Source: Ischnura elegans | Lineage: Eukaryota; Arthropoda; Insecta; Odonata; Coenagrionidae | NCBI RefSeq assembly: GCF_921293095.1 | Contig: NC_060247.1 | Span: 112,611,111-112,675,110, forward strand | DNA: 64,000 nucleotides | Reading direction: 5' to 3' | Shown here: piece by piece, positions 46,106 through 57,499 of the stretch | Layout: each line of letters begins with the position of its first letter | How positions within the stretch are numbered: the stretch's first letter is position 1 | Made by a program: the position numbers and the translations under genes | Notes under the pieces: generated by a model | What the model saw: the letters and a program-made list of their open reading frames with translations, nothing else | The model's database searches: none | Told to the model about the DNA's origin: nothing

Positions 46106-46327
46106 ATTGCACGAGCCCGCACCGTCACCGTCAAAAAGTAAACTGAACTAGTCGGTGACGGTGCGGGCTCGGCGCGGTCACCAAGCACGATGACGGTGCG
46201 GGCACGGTGCGGTGGTGTGTGTCCCTACGCGTTTGAATGCATTGTTTTCCTTTCTCGCCGTAGCACGTCCAACACTCGGCCGTGTGTCGGCGCGGGCTCG
46301 GTGCGGTCATGTGTGTCCCGGCCTTTA

Positions 46328-47019
46328 TACGTAGCTCTTTCAATCCACGACTCCCGCTTGTGTATCTCCTTTCCGCGTCCCTCACTACCATTGTTAATTT
46401 TAAATTATTTAAACAAACAACATGGTGGCTTGTTTACATTATGTTACAACCTCCAAAGACTCCGTGCGTTACAACCACGATTTCATCTTTTCGCTGGGCC
46501 TCTGGACATTTTCTCCGGCCATAATTTAATTTTCCTAACATTCCAATGACTTCCAGTTTAGATTTCTATTTCCCTGATCGATATTAGTCCTTTAATGGAA
46601 TCCATCGCACACGCTGCGACCGCAGGCACGCGTCTCCACTCCCCCGTTCAATGCGCTCTCGAGACAATGGCGGCGCCAGTGAAACTGGCACAGGGTCGAC
46701 GGCCTATCGGACGGACGGCGCATGACACACGAGGCAGACACCGCACCCGAATGGGTCGGGGATCTGCCCCGATTTCGAAATCAAAGATTTCCTTCTCAAC
46801 ACAGTTGATGGTCGGTTCTACAATTCAACAAAAATTTTTAGAGTTAGTAAACGGTGGACATCGATATGAATATAAAAGTAGAGGGACTAGTAGTGTCTAG
46901 TGCTTATTTGTGGGCCCTGTTCCCACGTTGGCCTTGCTGGGCTACCGGTTGTTAACTCGTTGCTTGTCATGGGGCAATCATGGCCCAATCGCGAGAATCA
47001 TGGGCCAATTGCGAGGAAT
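46328..47019. other. unassigned stretch with GC-rich pocket
   Basis: 46595-46770 is CpG-rich and contains a 101-codon frame (46595-46900) without a known domain. Short repeats of catgg-ccaat(c/t)gcgag occur at 46971-47018. Confidence 0.35.
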
Positions 47020-47027
47020 GTTCACGG

Positions 47028-47341
47028 CAGGGGCGCAGCCAAGAATTAAGGCTGTGGGGGGGGGGGGGGGGGTTTAAGGTGCAACTAATACCGGGGTGTG
47101 TGGTGGTATGGAATACCCAACTAGATAAGCGGTAGATGCGAGATTAATAAATTGCGGGATTTTAAGATAAACGGTTCAAAATTGTGAGTTTTACGGCTTT
47201 CTGAGGGATATTTTATTAATCCTTACACTATTCTTTAGTATTATCAATCCAATTAAGTAAAATGGATTAAACTTAAATATTTCTCTGAGCTCTGGGGGGG
47301 GTAAATATTTCTCTGAGCTTGTCCCTCTCGCTGCGCCGCTG
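47028..47341. mobile_element. hAT-like MITE family B, copy 3 (reverse)
   Basis: Ends caggggcgcagcc and gctgcgccgctg are inverted. Flanks gttcacgg (47020-47027) and ggtcacgg (47342-47349) agree at 7 of 8. A local duplication of gtaaatatttctctgagct occurs near the right end. Confidence 0.88.
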
Positions 47342-47394
47342 GGTCACGGGGGATTTTGGGTACATGGAATTAATTGCGACATGCCAGCACCTGG

Positions 47395-47915
47395 CTCTCC
47401 TCTGCTAGCGTTTTGCGAAGGAGAACGATACCTCCACAGAAAAAACGCTCAACAATCGCCCACCGATCAAATCCCTCGTCTAGTAGCCAGTGCTGTAGAT
47501 GGAAGAAAAACTTTAGGCGGTACTCACCGAAAATTCCAACAGCTGAACATGTATTAAGCATCCGGCTGCGAAGGTATTTTAACCGGTTTGGATATAACCT
47601 TATAACGAGTTTGGATTTTAGGGGGTACGTTGTACCGGCCCAGCTACAGCACTGCTATATGGTAGCATATATATATAGTAGCCCCACAATACGAATGCGC
47701 TCAGCTGGCATTAGCCGGAGCGCAAATGCTCACCTCCGAAGCTTGGAGAATTAGAGGTGAGCATTTACGCTCCGCCTACTGCCAGCTGAGCGCATTCGTA
47801 TTGTTGGGCTACTATATGAGCGGATTTGATTCGGTGGGCGATTTTTGAGCGTTTGTGCAGTGGAGGTATCGAGAACCACTGCAGCGGGGAGACAGAAATT
47901 AATTATGGCTTGCCA
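47395..47915. repeat. nested inverted repeat complex
   Basis: Outer arms at about 47405-47495 and 47822-47905 are inverted copies (gatacctccac, acgctca-caatcgcccaccga, tcaaatcc). A second inverted pair, agccagtgctgtagat and agctacagcactgct, lies at about 47493 and 47642. A third, separate element (47678-47812) sits inside. Confidence 0.75.
47678..47812. mobile_element. 135 bp foldback MITE, TA target site
   Basis: Arms of about 60 bp (GTAGCCCCACAATACGAATG and its near complement) leave a small centre. TA flanks both sides (47676-47677 and 47813-47814), suggesting Tc1/mariner-type mobilisation. Confidence 0.85.
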
Positions 47916-48207
47916 TTGTTTGTCTCCCGTTTTGTGGGAAGGCTGTTTTTGATCCGTTTTTGCACGTTTTTTGCCCGTAACATTACGCAATGTCAAGCTA
48001 CAGCGCTGGGACTGAGTCTAAACTGTGGGTGCAAATATTCTTCATCGAACGCACCAAACCCTTCCTCTGCGGCACTTGGTACGACTGAGATAGACCCTTA
48101 AGTGTGACTGCGCAAAATACAGACAGACAGATAAGCTACTATAACTTAATATGCATAGGTATATAGGTTTATTGTAGTTTTCTGTTTCACTTTGAGGCCG
48201 TAGAGCT

Positions 48208-48508
48208 CAGTGGCGCAGCGAGGGGGGGTTTTGGGGGATAAACCCCCCTCCCCAGAGCTCAGAGAAATTTTTAAGCTTAATCCATTTTAATTAATTGGAT
48301 TGATGTTACTAATAGAATAGTGTAAGGATTAATAAAATATCCATCAGAAGCCGTAAAACTCACCATTTTGAACCATTTATCTTAAAATTCCGCAATTTAT
48401 TAATCTCGCACCTACCGCCTATCCTGGTGGTTCCATACCCCCACACACCCCGGTATTACTTGCACCTAACCCCCCCTCCCCCAGCCTTAATTCCTAGCTG
48501 CGATCCTG
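48208..48508. mobile_element. hAT-like MITE family B, copy 4
   Basis: It starts CAGTGGCGCAGCGAGG and ends gctgcgatcctg. Flanks gtagagct (48200-48207) and atagagct (48509-48516) agree at 7 of 8. Same orientation as the copy at 31698. Confidence 0.9.
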
Positions 48509-48516
48509 ATAGAGCT

Positions 48517-48914
48517 CACCTTACCTGTTCCTTCTCTGACGCATTATTGACGACAGGCGATGTATACCAGCAAGGCGCCAAGGGAAATTATGAACCGCTT
48601 CCCACTCCCATAACAACGACCTCAATCAATCCCTGCTCGCTCAGATATCGGTCGCCTCCTCCGAATACCGAACTAGCACGGCTAACGACGCAAAAGCGCG
48701 ACTCACTTTTTCGGCGTTTGAACCCGTAGGTCAGAAAAAAATATTTTCTCATTCACGATTCAAAACAAACATGCCCTAGTCTTTTCAACTCGTGATCAAC
48801 ATTTCTCAGCAAGCGAAAGAGATTAAGGTGCGTGTAACATGCATTGAATAACCATTACGATTGTTAGATCATTCCAGAGAGGAGAATCTTTGAAAATACG
48901 TGCTACCAATCCCA
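48517..48914. other. unassigned stretch
   Basis: No gene or element recognised between two hAT-like MITEs. Confidence 0.35.
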
Positions 48915-48922
48915 TAAGAGGA

Positions 48923-49215
48923 CAAGGGTGGATTTGGGGGGGTGGACGGGGGCACGTGCCCTCCCCCCCCCCCCCGGGCGCTTGATAAGTAGTAGACAAT
49001 TTTTCAATACTATTTTCATTACGTTCGTTTTGTTTTGTGAATTACGGGGCCTCAATCGTTTAATTTCATATTAATAAATTCCATGTGGAATTAAAGAGGT
49101 TATTTCGCACAGTAATTGTTGTATCTTGTCTTTAATCTCAAGTATGAGAAGATCATTAGCCAGTCAGACCCTTGTGCCCCCCCCCAGAAAAATATGTATC
49201 CTTGATCCGCCCCTG
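48923..49215. mobile_element. hAT-like MITE family E
   Basis: Ends caagggtggat and atccgcccctg are inverted. A perfect 8 bp direct repeat, taagagga, flanks them (48915-48922 and 49216-49223). Subterminal G and C tracts are long. The interior differs from families A-D. Confidence 0.88.
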
Positions 49216-49439
49216 TAAGAGGATGGAGTATCACAAGATAACAATGACAAAATGGGTGGACCAAAATGAGCTACTAATGTTGCAAATTCACTTTTATGGC
49301 ATTTTAAGCTTTCGGGAAACTCCTGTCAAAAAAGGAAACTTCATTTAAGTAAAATGATGTTAATAAAATAGAAGCTAAGTGTGGAATAAACTTACAATAT
49401 TAATTAATTAGGGCCAGAAAATTTAATATTTTGCTCCAG

Positions 49440-49600
49440 GAGAAGGATATATAAGACAACCGGAACCTCAGTTCGACACTCATCTGCTCTGATGACGACA
49501 CAAGAGTCGAGGAACAAAATATCGGCCATGGAAAGCAGTGAAGAATCCGAGAAGAGCAGCTGAAAATGGAAGATTAGTACTATTTCAAATTGGCAAATGT
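49440..49600 (+). ncRNA. hammerhead-like motif with upstream TATA box
   Basis: A TATATAAG box at 49448 is followed 40 bp later by CTGATGA, then the hairpin CGAC-acaaga-GTCG, then AGGAAC and AAAATATCGG. CTGATGA matches the conserved hammerhead box exactly. The second box reads GGAAC instead of GAAAC. The layout is like Penelope terminal repeats or retrozymes. Confidence 0.45.
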
Positions 49601-50907
49601 CTTCTTCTATAAGATGATAACCTACTGCATAAAATGTCTACTGATTTCAGTACAGTTTTCCTTATGACTTTTAATGTCATAGACAGAACTCAATGAATCC
49701 TACTGTTTTTATACAGAGCAACTATAGCCTACTGACTTCAGCTGAACTCAGCAGTTTCTACAGTTAAGCCAATTCCTTTCTATGTTGCTATAGCTTCATA
49801 TTAAATCGCTATAGCCACCACCTGGGGTATCTAATTTATACAAGATAAAATTTTAATTTTGTTCAGACTCCAAGACTGCTGGGAGGTTACTCCCCAGGCC
49901 CCTGTCCTATCCCCCCCATTCTACCTATCCTGGACCCGCTACTGCTTTCAAGTGAGAAGTATGAAACATTTGATCTAAATGACATGAAGAAATGTTTAGA
50001 GTCATTTTCCCCAAAATATAGGAACATTGCTCTGTGCTCAATCATATCATCTTCATCATACATTAGGGCACAGGATACTGTGCCGATAGTATGTAGTTCA
50101 AATTTTGCCGTCAAACACATTATCTAGTCACAACAGACTAAAACTAGCAAAAATAACTAATGCATGGCTATCATTTTAAATGACTTAATGGTTGAGGGAT
50201 GAAGGGGGGGTAGGCTACTGTTAGATAAATGGTGGAAAATTACTTTTCTGCTTTTATCCATGACTTTTAAAATGCATTTCCATGGTATACATATAAAGTA
50301 TGTGTTCAAAACAAGAAGAGAAAATTTGATATTACAGTATTTTAAAACTATCATTCCCTTTCATTTTACTATTGCTTCAATATTTCAGTAGTAAATAGCC
50401 CTGAAGATAAACATAAATTAGTTGATGTACAAACTGAATACAAACTTTTACTGACCAAGCCTCAAGATTAACTAAAATAATAATATATTCACTCATTCAC
50501 CACATGCAAATCCAACAAAATTGATATGAATAGCTGGATTCAAATAACTCCCCACATCTGAAGGTAGATATTATTGATGAGATCTCCAACCAGACACCTA
50601 GTCAGGGGGAGGTCTTTGGAGTCTTCAGACCCCTACTATACTGAATGTTTTTTTTCCCTTGTGGGGACTACCCTTGACACATCTGCCAAAATAAGGCATT
50701 GGCCCAGAGGCACTTGACACAATCTTCAGACACTTCATTTTTCAGTGAAATTAGGTTATTTCATAATTTCTGCCAATAACAAATGATGAATGAGTTCAAC
50801 ATATTCAGGCTAATGATGAATTTAACGTTCAGATTCATGCAAACAAAATATTCCTGACTTAATGAAAAGTATGGTTTTCTGATGAGTGCAATTTGACAAC
50901 AAAATAC
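49601..50907. other. unassigned AT-rich stretch
   Basis: No gene recognised. An hAT-like right end (tatcctggacccgctactg) at 49927-49945 has no clear partner. Confidence 0.35.
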
Positions 50908-50915
50908 GTATCAGC

Positions 50916-51166
50916 CAGTGGGGGGGGGTCCGCACCCCCCCCCCCCTCTCCCAAAATTTAAAAACACTATTATTTTCCTTCATAGAAGAAAATAAGATAT
51001 TGAAAAATCATGAATTTACAAAATATTTCTTCAACAAATGAAGTTTTCTGATTACGAATAGTGATAAAATTAGTTTAAAATCCATTATGTACTTAATACC
51101 CTGTTTTTCAAAAATTTTCCCCCCTGGTTTTGGACCCCCCAAACAAAATTCCTGGCTACGCCACTG
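50916..51166. mobile_element. hAT-like MITE family A, copy 4 (reverse)
   Basis: The right end CCTGGCTACGCCACTG is intact, while the left is reduced to CAGTGGGGG. Flanks gtatcagc and atatcaga agree at 6 of 8. The interior matches copies 1-3. Confidence 0.85.
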
Positions 51167-51280
51167 ATATCAGATAGGCCAACTGAATACAAACAAATTC
51201 AATTTTTGGCAAAGTGCCTGCCTCCAACTTAGCATAAAAATACCAGACATGAGATCTTTAAGAATGTCATGGTATAAGTA

Positions 51281-53009
51281 CACCCATGTCTCGTATAGCG
51301 CAAGGGATGCGTTCCTTGGGGTCTTTGCGCTATACGAATTTGCGTTATACGAGAGCGTTTTAACATAGGGAAGATAGGGATGCGTTCCTGGTAGCATAGG
51401 TCTTTGGTATTGAATTTCCTCTAAAACATCTATATTCCCATAAAAAGCCTTAGAAAACATTATTTCTATAAATATTTATAGTTTAAAACATCTTTAAATA
51501 TAGTATTCACGCATTCAAAGACTTTTATTCACGTTAAAAAAAATTCTTACGTGCTTTCGAAATTCCATCCTGTCGTGCGGGTGGGCTAACATCTGCTATC
51601 TCAGGGGATCGTAATGCGTTGCCGGCAGTTGACGATTTTTAAAACTAGTCTAAAAACAACTGTTGTGTCACCCAGGCCCTTTTGTAGCTCATCGAAATGA
51701 CAGGAAAATGCTACTTTAAATGCCATTTCACAGCTAGCGGAGTTTATGAATGATAAATCATTTTAATTTGAAGTCCTCCGAGTCATTAGCAGCTACGTGA
51801 AACAGTCTTTAAATGCCTTGAAACCTGACCCAGGTTTTCCTTCCCTGAAAATGAATGAACGAGAATGCATTCTTTTCCAAAAGAATATCGTCTCGTCAAC
51901 ACTAGATCTAGTTGAGGGGGAAAGGAGCCACTTTCAATAACAGCTTGGAGTTCATCAGAAAATGTTGTGGTGGCTGCGCTATCAACACTTACAGATTCAC
52001 CTGATATCGCCGCACTGAAAATACCTGCTTGCCGTTTAAATTCTGGAACCAACCGCTTTCACTAAATGTCTCGGAGCGATTACCACTCTCGTCTTTTTGT
52101 ACTGATTCACCATGAACTTTCCGTATGTGTAGACCGCTTGGTTGAAGTTGGTGCGGCTGAGGTCACTGATATTTTAGCTTCGTCTTTATTCAGAATAAGG
52201 CATCGTGAGTTTAAACTTCCACGCAATATCGCTTTGACGCTCTCCATTTTCAAAGCAATTGACCTCTCTCAAGTCCTCTTCTAGGTTTATGGTTTTTCTT
52301 GATAAATTCTTGATTTTTCTACACGTATTCCTATTTTTTGCCATATTCTCTTGGTTTTTACTCTGTATGGCTCTATCTAAATCACCTTCTTCTGCTGAAC
52401 TGTATTCCTGAGACGCAGAAGGCCTATGACTGCGGGGAGGGAACGAAGCCATTGTGTTTGAGACTCTATAGCGGACCCTTTTATGTGTTGATGCTATTCA
52501 TGCGCAACTCGGCCACCGCTCCATTTCTCCCCCGTGAATACCGATGACCTTGAAGGCTTTAGCGACCCTCTACCTGGAAGTCAATCGCCCGGTAACCTAC
52601 GACGGCAAAAATTCGTCTCAAACCGTATTGCTGAAAAAAAAACTCATTTCCACTAGCCCCACGCTTAATTAACGATCTAAATTATTTATTATCATTCTGT
52701 TAAGGAGAAGAGATAAATCTTCGGTAGGCCGGCTATCTGGACCCAATGACGAGTAATACTTTTGGCAATGCACAGCAATGAATTTCGATTAATATATAAA
52801 ACAAAAAAGAAGATTTGAGGCAAGAAATAATATTAATATGCGTAAATTGATAGAAATTACGTGTGTACTTAGCGCAAGTTCAAGTTTTATCACGAGAGCG
52901 TTTAAAATTTTTGATTAGGCTACACTGCGTTGCAATGTTTCCCCGAGGAACGAATTTGCGCTATATCGAAATTGCGCTAATCGAAATTGCGCTATACGAG
53001 ACATGGGTG
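51281..53009. mobile_element. Tigger/pogo-like Tc1-mariner transposon, decayed
   Basis: Inverted ends CACCCATGTCTCGTATAGCG are exact over at least 20 bp, continue with CAA, and are flanked by TA (51279-51280 and 53010-53011). Further gcgctatacga/tcgtata repeats lie just inside both ends. The interior encodes, on the minus strand, remnants of a CENP-B-type transposase. At 1.7 kb it is shorter than an intact Tigger. Confidence 0.88.
51786..52452 (-). pseudogene. Tigger/pogo (CENP-B-like) transposase fragments
   Basis: 52452-52186 encodes RKTINLEEDLREVNCFENGE followed by RQSDIA, matching the N-terminal helix-turn-helix of CENP-B/jerky/Tigger proteins. After frameshifts, 52052-51786 contains FKRQAGIFSAAISGES, typical of the CENP-B DNA-binding domain's downstream part. 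In another frame, VDETIFFWKRMHSRSF is the start of the DDE domain with its first catalytic Asp. The rest of the DDE domain is not found. Multiple frameshifts mean it is not expressed as a whole protein. Confidence 0.8.
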
Positions 53010-53011
53010 TA

Positions 53012-56000
53012 TAGCATTTTACCTCAACAGTATCCCTGTAAACCTTCAAAAATTCAAAGCAAGGCTCTCAATGACTATTGCACCCAAGGAAGTACAACAA
53101 ACCTAAATCCAAAATTTAATGCACTCTCCCCGTGAAAATCAGAGTGACGAAAAACAATGGTTACCATAACATACTCCCAAAGGTTTCCATACTCAATATT
53201 TTTTTAATTCCAAAATTGTAACATGAATTTTATTTTCAACAGTTCACACACACACTTTCCAATGTAATTACAATTTTAATGGTATGTACAAACAACATGA
53301 ACCTTAAAAATGAGCAATTTACATCATCACAGAGTCCTTTCCACTCAATGAAAATTGAGCAGCAGTAGGTATTTAAACACGGGCAGGTTAACGCCAAAAC
53401 ATGTAATAATATGTCAGTGACTGAGATATGTAGCAGTCAATTCATAATGGCTACGATTTCCATACATAAGTATAAACTTGGATTCTGAAAGTCACTAAAA
53501 ATTAAATACTCTAGCTACTCACAATCAATGAGTTCCTTGACACATATTTGACCACAAAATGTACAATCTATGGAGCATATAATAATATTCCATATGACGT
53601 TGGACTCCTCGTGAAACATTGGCTTAAGTTGGAACTCAAATATTTTCAAGTCTTTCACAATATCATTACTTTATCAACAATTCCACAGCATGTCCAACTA
53701 TGCCTACTGAAGAAAGAAACGCTCAAAACAACCTCAAAGTGTGACATAATTTTGCACTGTGCACAACAAAACGCACATTGCTTGCTTCTTCTTTTAAGTC
53801 TATGCAGGTGCGTGGGGAACAAAGCAAATACAAAAAGCAGCCTGACCGTCAAGTCAAAGTTTGATTCCAAGCAAAACATGAAAAACACTTCACAGGGCAT
53901 AGAACAACTAATCAGAGGCAAGTGCAAGAACTATACTAATTTAAAGTTAGTGTTTTTTGTTCATTGAAAATGGATTTCAATGAGAGAACACCATAAATCA
54001 ACATAAAAATTATGACCACCACAAATGGTCAGGCAACATTCAAGTGAGCGACGCTCTCCTTGTGTTATGCAATCCCACACATCCAATTGGCGTCATAGCC
54101 ACAAGCATTAGTCATTTTATAATGATTTTATTACAGCCAGGGGTCTTCACTTAAAAATATTTTCGGAAATAACAAATTTTTTTCCCAATATCCATTTTTT
54201 TCCAACTTTGCTGCAGCAAAACATGGCAATTTTAACCCTTTTCCTGAGCCTTACTGAGGAAAGTGCTTTCTCAATAATGAACACCATGCTAACTTCTTTC
54301 TTGCAAATACAGAGATTTCTGGTGTCATAGGATTGTGCAGGTATGATCACCGCCCATATTATGACTCAACTTAGCAGGACAATGGTCCTTCCCCACATCC
54401 ACAGGCCTTCTATAGATTAGTGGCCTTTTTCATAGTAAGAATAAGTGGTAAACTTACTACAGTAGGAGCTTTTTCCCAACAAAATTCCTTCTTTTCTTCA
54501 AAATACTTTCCAATAAGTCTCTTCGTTTTGCAGGACTATTGGTTTTTTAGCGGATTGGTGTAGCGCTAATATTATACAAAAATTTCTATTTTTTTAAATT
54601 TTCCACCATTAAACAGCAAAATCATATTCCCCATCCTTCTTTTTTATCAGAGTTTCAGACATACATTGTGGTACTTAAAATTATTATTCTTTTAATTTGA
54701 CCCTTGTATTTTGCATTTTTTTCGGGATATTAAATTGTTTTCCATTAAAAGGGTGCACAATTTGCTTTGACATTGAGTCTTTTTTGTTATCTATGCATGA
54801 ATCTACACATACTACACACGAGACTACATACATTGAACTCCAGCCTCACAAAATGGGTCACATCAATGGAAGTGCATGTGTCTTATTGATGAACACACAT
54901 CCAAGTTTCTCATGATTAATTTCCTTAAGTCAACCAAAATATGTATGTATTAGCATTAAGTATAGAGAAAAATATGTAAATGTGAAAACACATTACAAAG
55001 ACTGTACAAACCACAAAAAATGGGTTCTGATTTTTTTCTGATGCTACCCTTAAAATAGACATGTTTCTCCAGTTAACAATTACAGCTTATTTACAGTACC
55101 AAATTCACAGATTATTTGCATGACAATTAAAAAGTAAAAAGTATTAGGTCAACACTAAAAATTCTTGTAAAATAGCCCCCTAGCATTAAATTGCAAGAGA
55201 TGTTTTAGCTCAAATGAGGTTTAATTAATTGCGTACAAATCAAGGATGGGATAAAATATCAACGAGGATAAAAATCTCAATATGAATGTGAGGATGCAAC
55301 CAAGAGAGAAGGAAGATAACATAACATAGGCCCCCAATGATGCTGGCACAAAGAGCACATTAATCTGTAGAGGGATATACTTATTGTGCCAGAAAAGGGT
55401 ATCAATTAATGAACGTTCCATGGTCTCGTAGCAGTAGAATAAAGGAATTTCCCAAAACCATACTCTTTAGTGGGCAAGAACAGGAAATGGGTATTGAGAA
55501 GGATTGAATAGGAAAAGGCAATGCCATCTCCTTTTTGTCACAGTCTTGAAAAATTAAAAATAATAAAATTCCATTCAGGTACAACTTTCATCAGAAATTG
55601 AAATTTTTAATGTAACTCACAATGAAAGATTGACTAAAATATGACAAATTAAACAATAAAATTCAACACAATCAAGGCCAAACTAAAGTAAAATTCCTAT
55701 TCAAGATTTATATTTGTCATTTTGAGTATTAAAAACTTGCAATCACAGTGCAAACACAAAACTTTTATCAAAGGGTCTTCAAATACATACATACATGTAT
55801 GATTCCAACAACAATGACATCCAAACAGAGGCAATATCAAGAGCCTTGTTCACGTAAATTCTTTGGTTAGATAAGATGTTGGGAGTGACCAGAAACCTTT
55901 CGTCAAACCTTACAGACTTTACCAGTTCCTCAAACAGGATGGAAAATATAATAAAGATTACATATTTGTCGGATCCCAGGCCAGGAAACAAAATATATAT
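53012..56000. other. long unassigned AT-rich stretch
   Basis: About 3 kb of AT-rich DNA with no recognised gene. The longest frame (53548-53967) overlaps a similar minus-strand frame and has no domain. A long UTR or intron of a gene outside the window is possible. Confidence 0.4.
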
Positions 56001-56265
56001 GAGGAGGTGACAAGCCAAGGGGTAGATGCGATTTTCTTCCTAAACAGAGGTATAGAAATTTATAAAAGAAATATTAAAAAACTTGGTAGGCAACGGATAC
56101 CAAAAAGTCTCTATACTGTGCTGACGTCGAGTGAAAAATCAAATATGTACATACACTACTAAATAACTACATAGTTGATCTTGTTTGTTTTCATTACCTG
56201 ATTTCTGCTTCTAACTCTGTTTAGAAAAAGATATCACTTGTACCCCTTGGCTTCTCCCCCCCCTC
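56001..56265. mobile_element. family N TIR element, copy 3 (internally deleted)
   Basis: The left end GAGGAGGTGACAAGCCAAGG and the reverse complement of the right end, GAGGGGGGGAGAAGCCAAGG, are inverted and continue with gggtag...ctaaacagag for about 50 bp. Internal strings such as gctgacgtcgag-gaaaaatcaaat match the copy at 1039-1653, but the central 350 bp are missing. Confidence 0.8.
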
Positions 56266-56552
56266 ATGTGCTCTTGAAACTCTAAGAAGAATAATCAACC
56301 GAAAAAAAACTAATTAAATACAGTAACCAGAGAAATAAGAGTATCATTAAGTAGTAGTTTCACATAAAAGCAAAATTCATGTAAAATAATATCAAGAAAT
56401 AAAACCCAGAGCCAAGATGCACAGCACATAATCATCAGATGCAGCATTAGAAATTCTATAATAGTGCATTTTTGACAACTGGAGTGTGAACATCTCTCAT
56501 GGTGCATCCAGTTAGGCAATATAATGGCTAAGAGTGAGTAGCATATTCTAGC

Positions 56553-56810
56553 ATGGTGAGGAAACGTAGAACCGAGAATGGGCACGGGAAGGAAAGCTGT
56601 GAGTTCAAGAAATGGGAGGGAAAGAGGCAAAGGAAAAGAATTAAGGTGCAGGGGAAAATAACTGTGGGAGTGATTAGGCAAGGGGTAATGATGATGTGGT
56701 TGGACCGGACAAGTGCAGACATCGAATTTGACCAGAGGAGGAACAACAGAATGCACGATTGCATGAAGGGAGATGAGAGAATTGGAGAATATCAGGAAGT
56801 TAACTTTCAG
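56553..56810 (+). other. exon-like open frame ending in a strong splice donor
   Basis: An open frame rich in Arg/Lys starts at ATG 56553 and meets TTTCAG|GTGAGT at 56811, a consensus donor. It has no domain I recognise. A longer antisense frame (56310-56837) overlaps it. It may be chance. Confidence 0.2.
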
Positions 56811-57190
56811 GTGAGTCCAACTTTTCATGTAATTCACTCACTATGCAATATCCAGCGGAAACTAAGTCACAATGGAAGGCAAGCATCTCCTACCTACACA
56901 GCCTATTACGATGGCTAAGTTCTAACGACACGTATCTCAAAAATAGACACTTTTCAGGAGAACAAAAAAACTATTTATTTTTTTAATTGCATATAATTTT
57001 AATTGAAATTAAAAACTAAAAATACATAAAACTGAAAAAGAGGCATACATTTGCAAACAAAGACTTGTTTTTTGCTTGAATTTTATTCTTTTATTAACAG
57101 TATTAACTCAGACCGACCAAATTTTGAGATACACATTCTTAGAACTTAGCCATCGATTTGGTTGACCCACACTCTTACAATTCATGTTGT
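56811..57190. other. unassigned AT-rich stretch
   Basis: Nothing recognised. Confidence 0.35.
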
Positions 57191-57198
57191 CACGTGTA

Positions 57199-57482
57199 CA
57201 GGGCCGGTTTTAGACATGTTTCTAGCATAACTGGACAACGTGCTGCCCCCTCCCCTAAAAATAACCTGAGAGGTGGTAGGTATTCTCTCTGAATACATTT
57301 TAAAATAAATGCAAATACTTTAGGAATAAGGGCGGAGACTTAAATATCAGCATGAACTTAAAACGTTCCTGCTCTTATATATTAAATGTGATATTTTTAG
57401 TGCTCAAAAACGAGTGCTTAGGCACAACCATTTGCTTGGCACCCTACGCGGCCTACTTTGCGTACCACTAAAACCGGCCCTG
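57199..57482. mobile_element. hAT-like MITE with CAGGGCCGGTTTTAG ends
   Basis: CAGGGCCGGTTTTAG and CTAAAACCGGCCCTG are perfect 15 bp inverted ends. The flanks (cacgtgta and tgtcatca) do not match, so the target duplication has decayed or the insert was rearranged. No coding frame. Confidence 0.8.
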
Positions 57483-57499
57483 TGTCATCATAATAATTA

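Larger units (their letters stand above)
43106..46324. mobile_element. PIF/Harbinger transposon, full length, decayed
   Basis: The two ends are inverted over about 47 bp with one mismatch seen (AGGCCGGGACACACAT...CGACACACGGCCG). The 3 bp duplication TTA flanks them (43103-43105 and 46325-46327), which is the target of this superfamily. Subterminal GTGACGGTGCGGGC repeats cluster at 46110-46215. It carries both genes expected of an autonomous Harbinger: a DDE transposase (plus strand) and a DNA-binding MADF-like partner (minus strand). Several stops and a frameshift show that it is no longer active. Confidence 0.93.

Noticed and set aside
53548-53967. 139-codon plus-strand frame
   Set aside because: It is mirrored by an overlapping minus-strand frame and shows no family signature.
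56310-56837. 175-codon minus-strand open frame, hydrophobic with a His/Pro-rich part
   Set aside because: It is antisense to purine-rich sequence that is also open on the plus strand. Composition explains the length; no domain or start context supports it.
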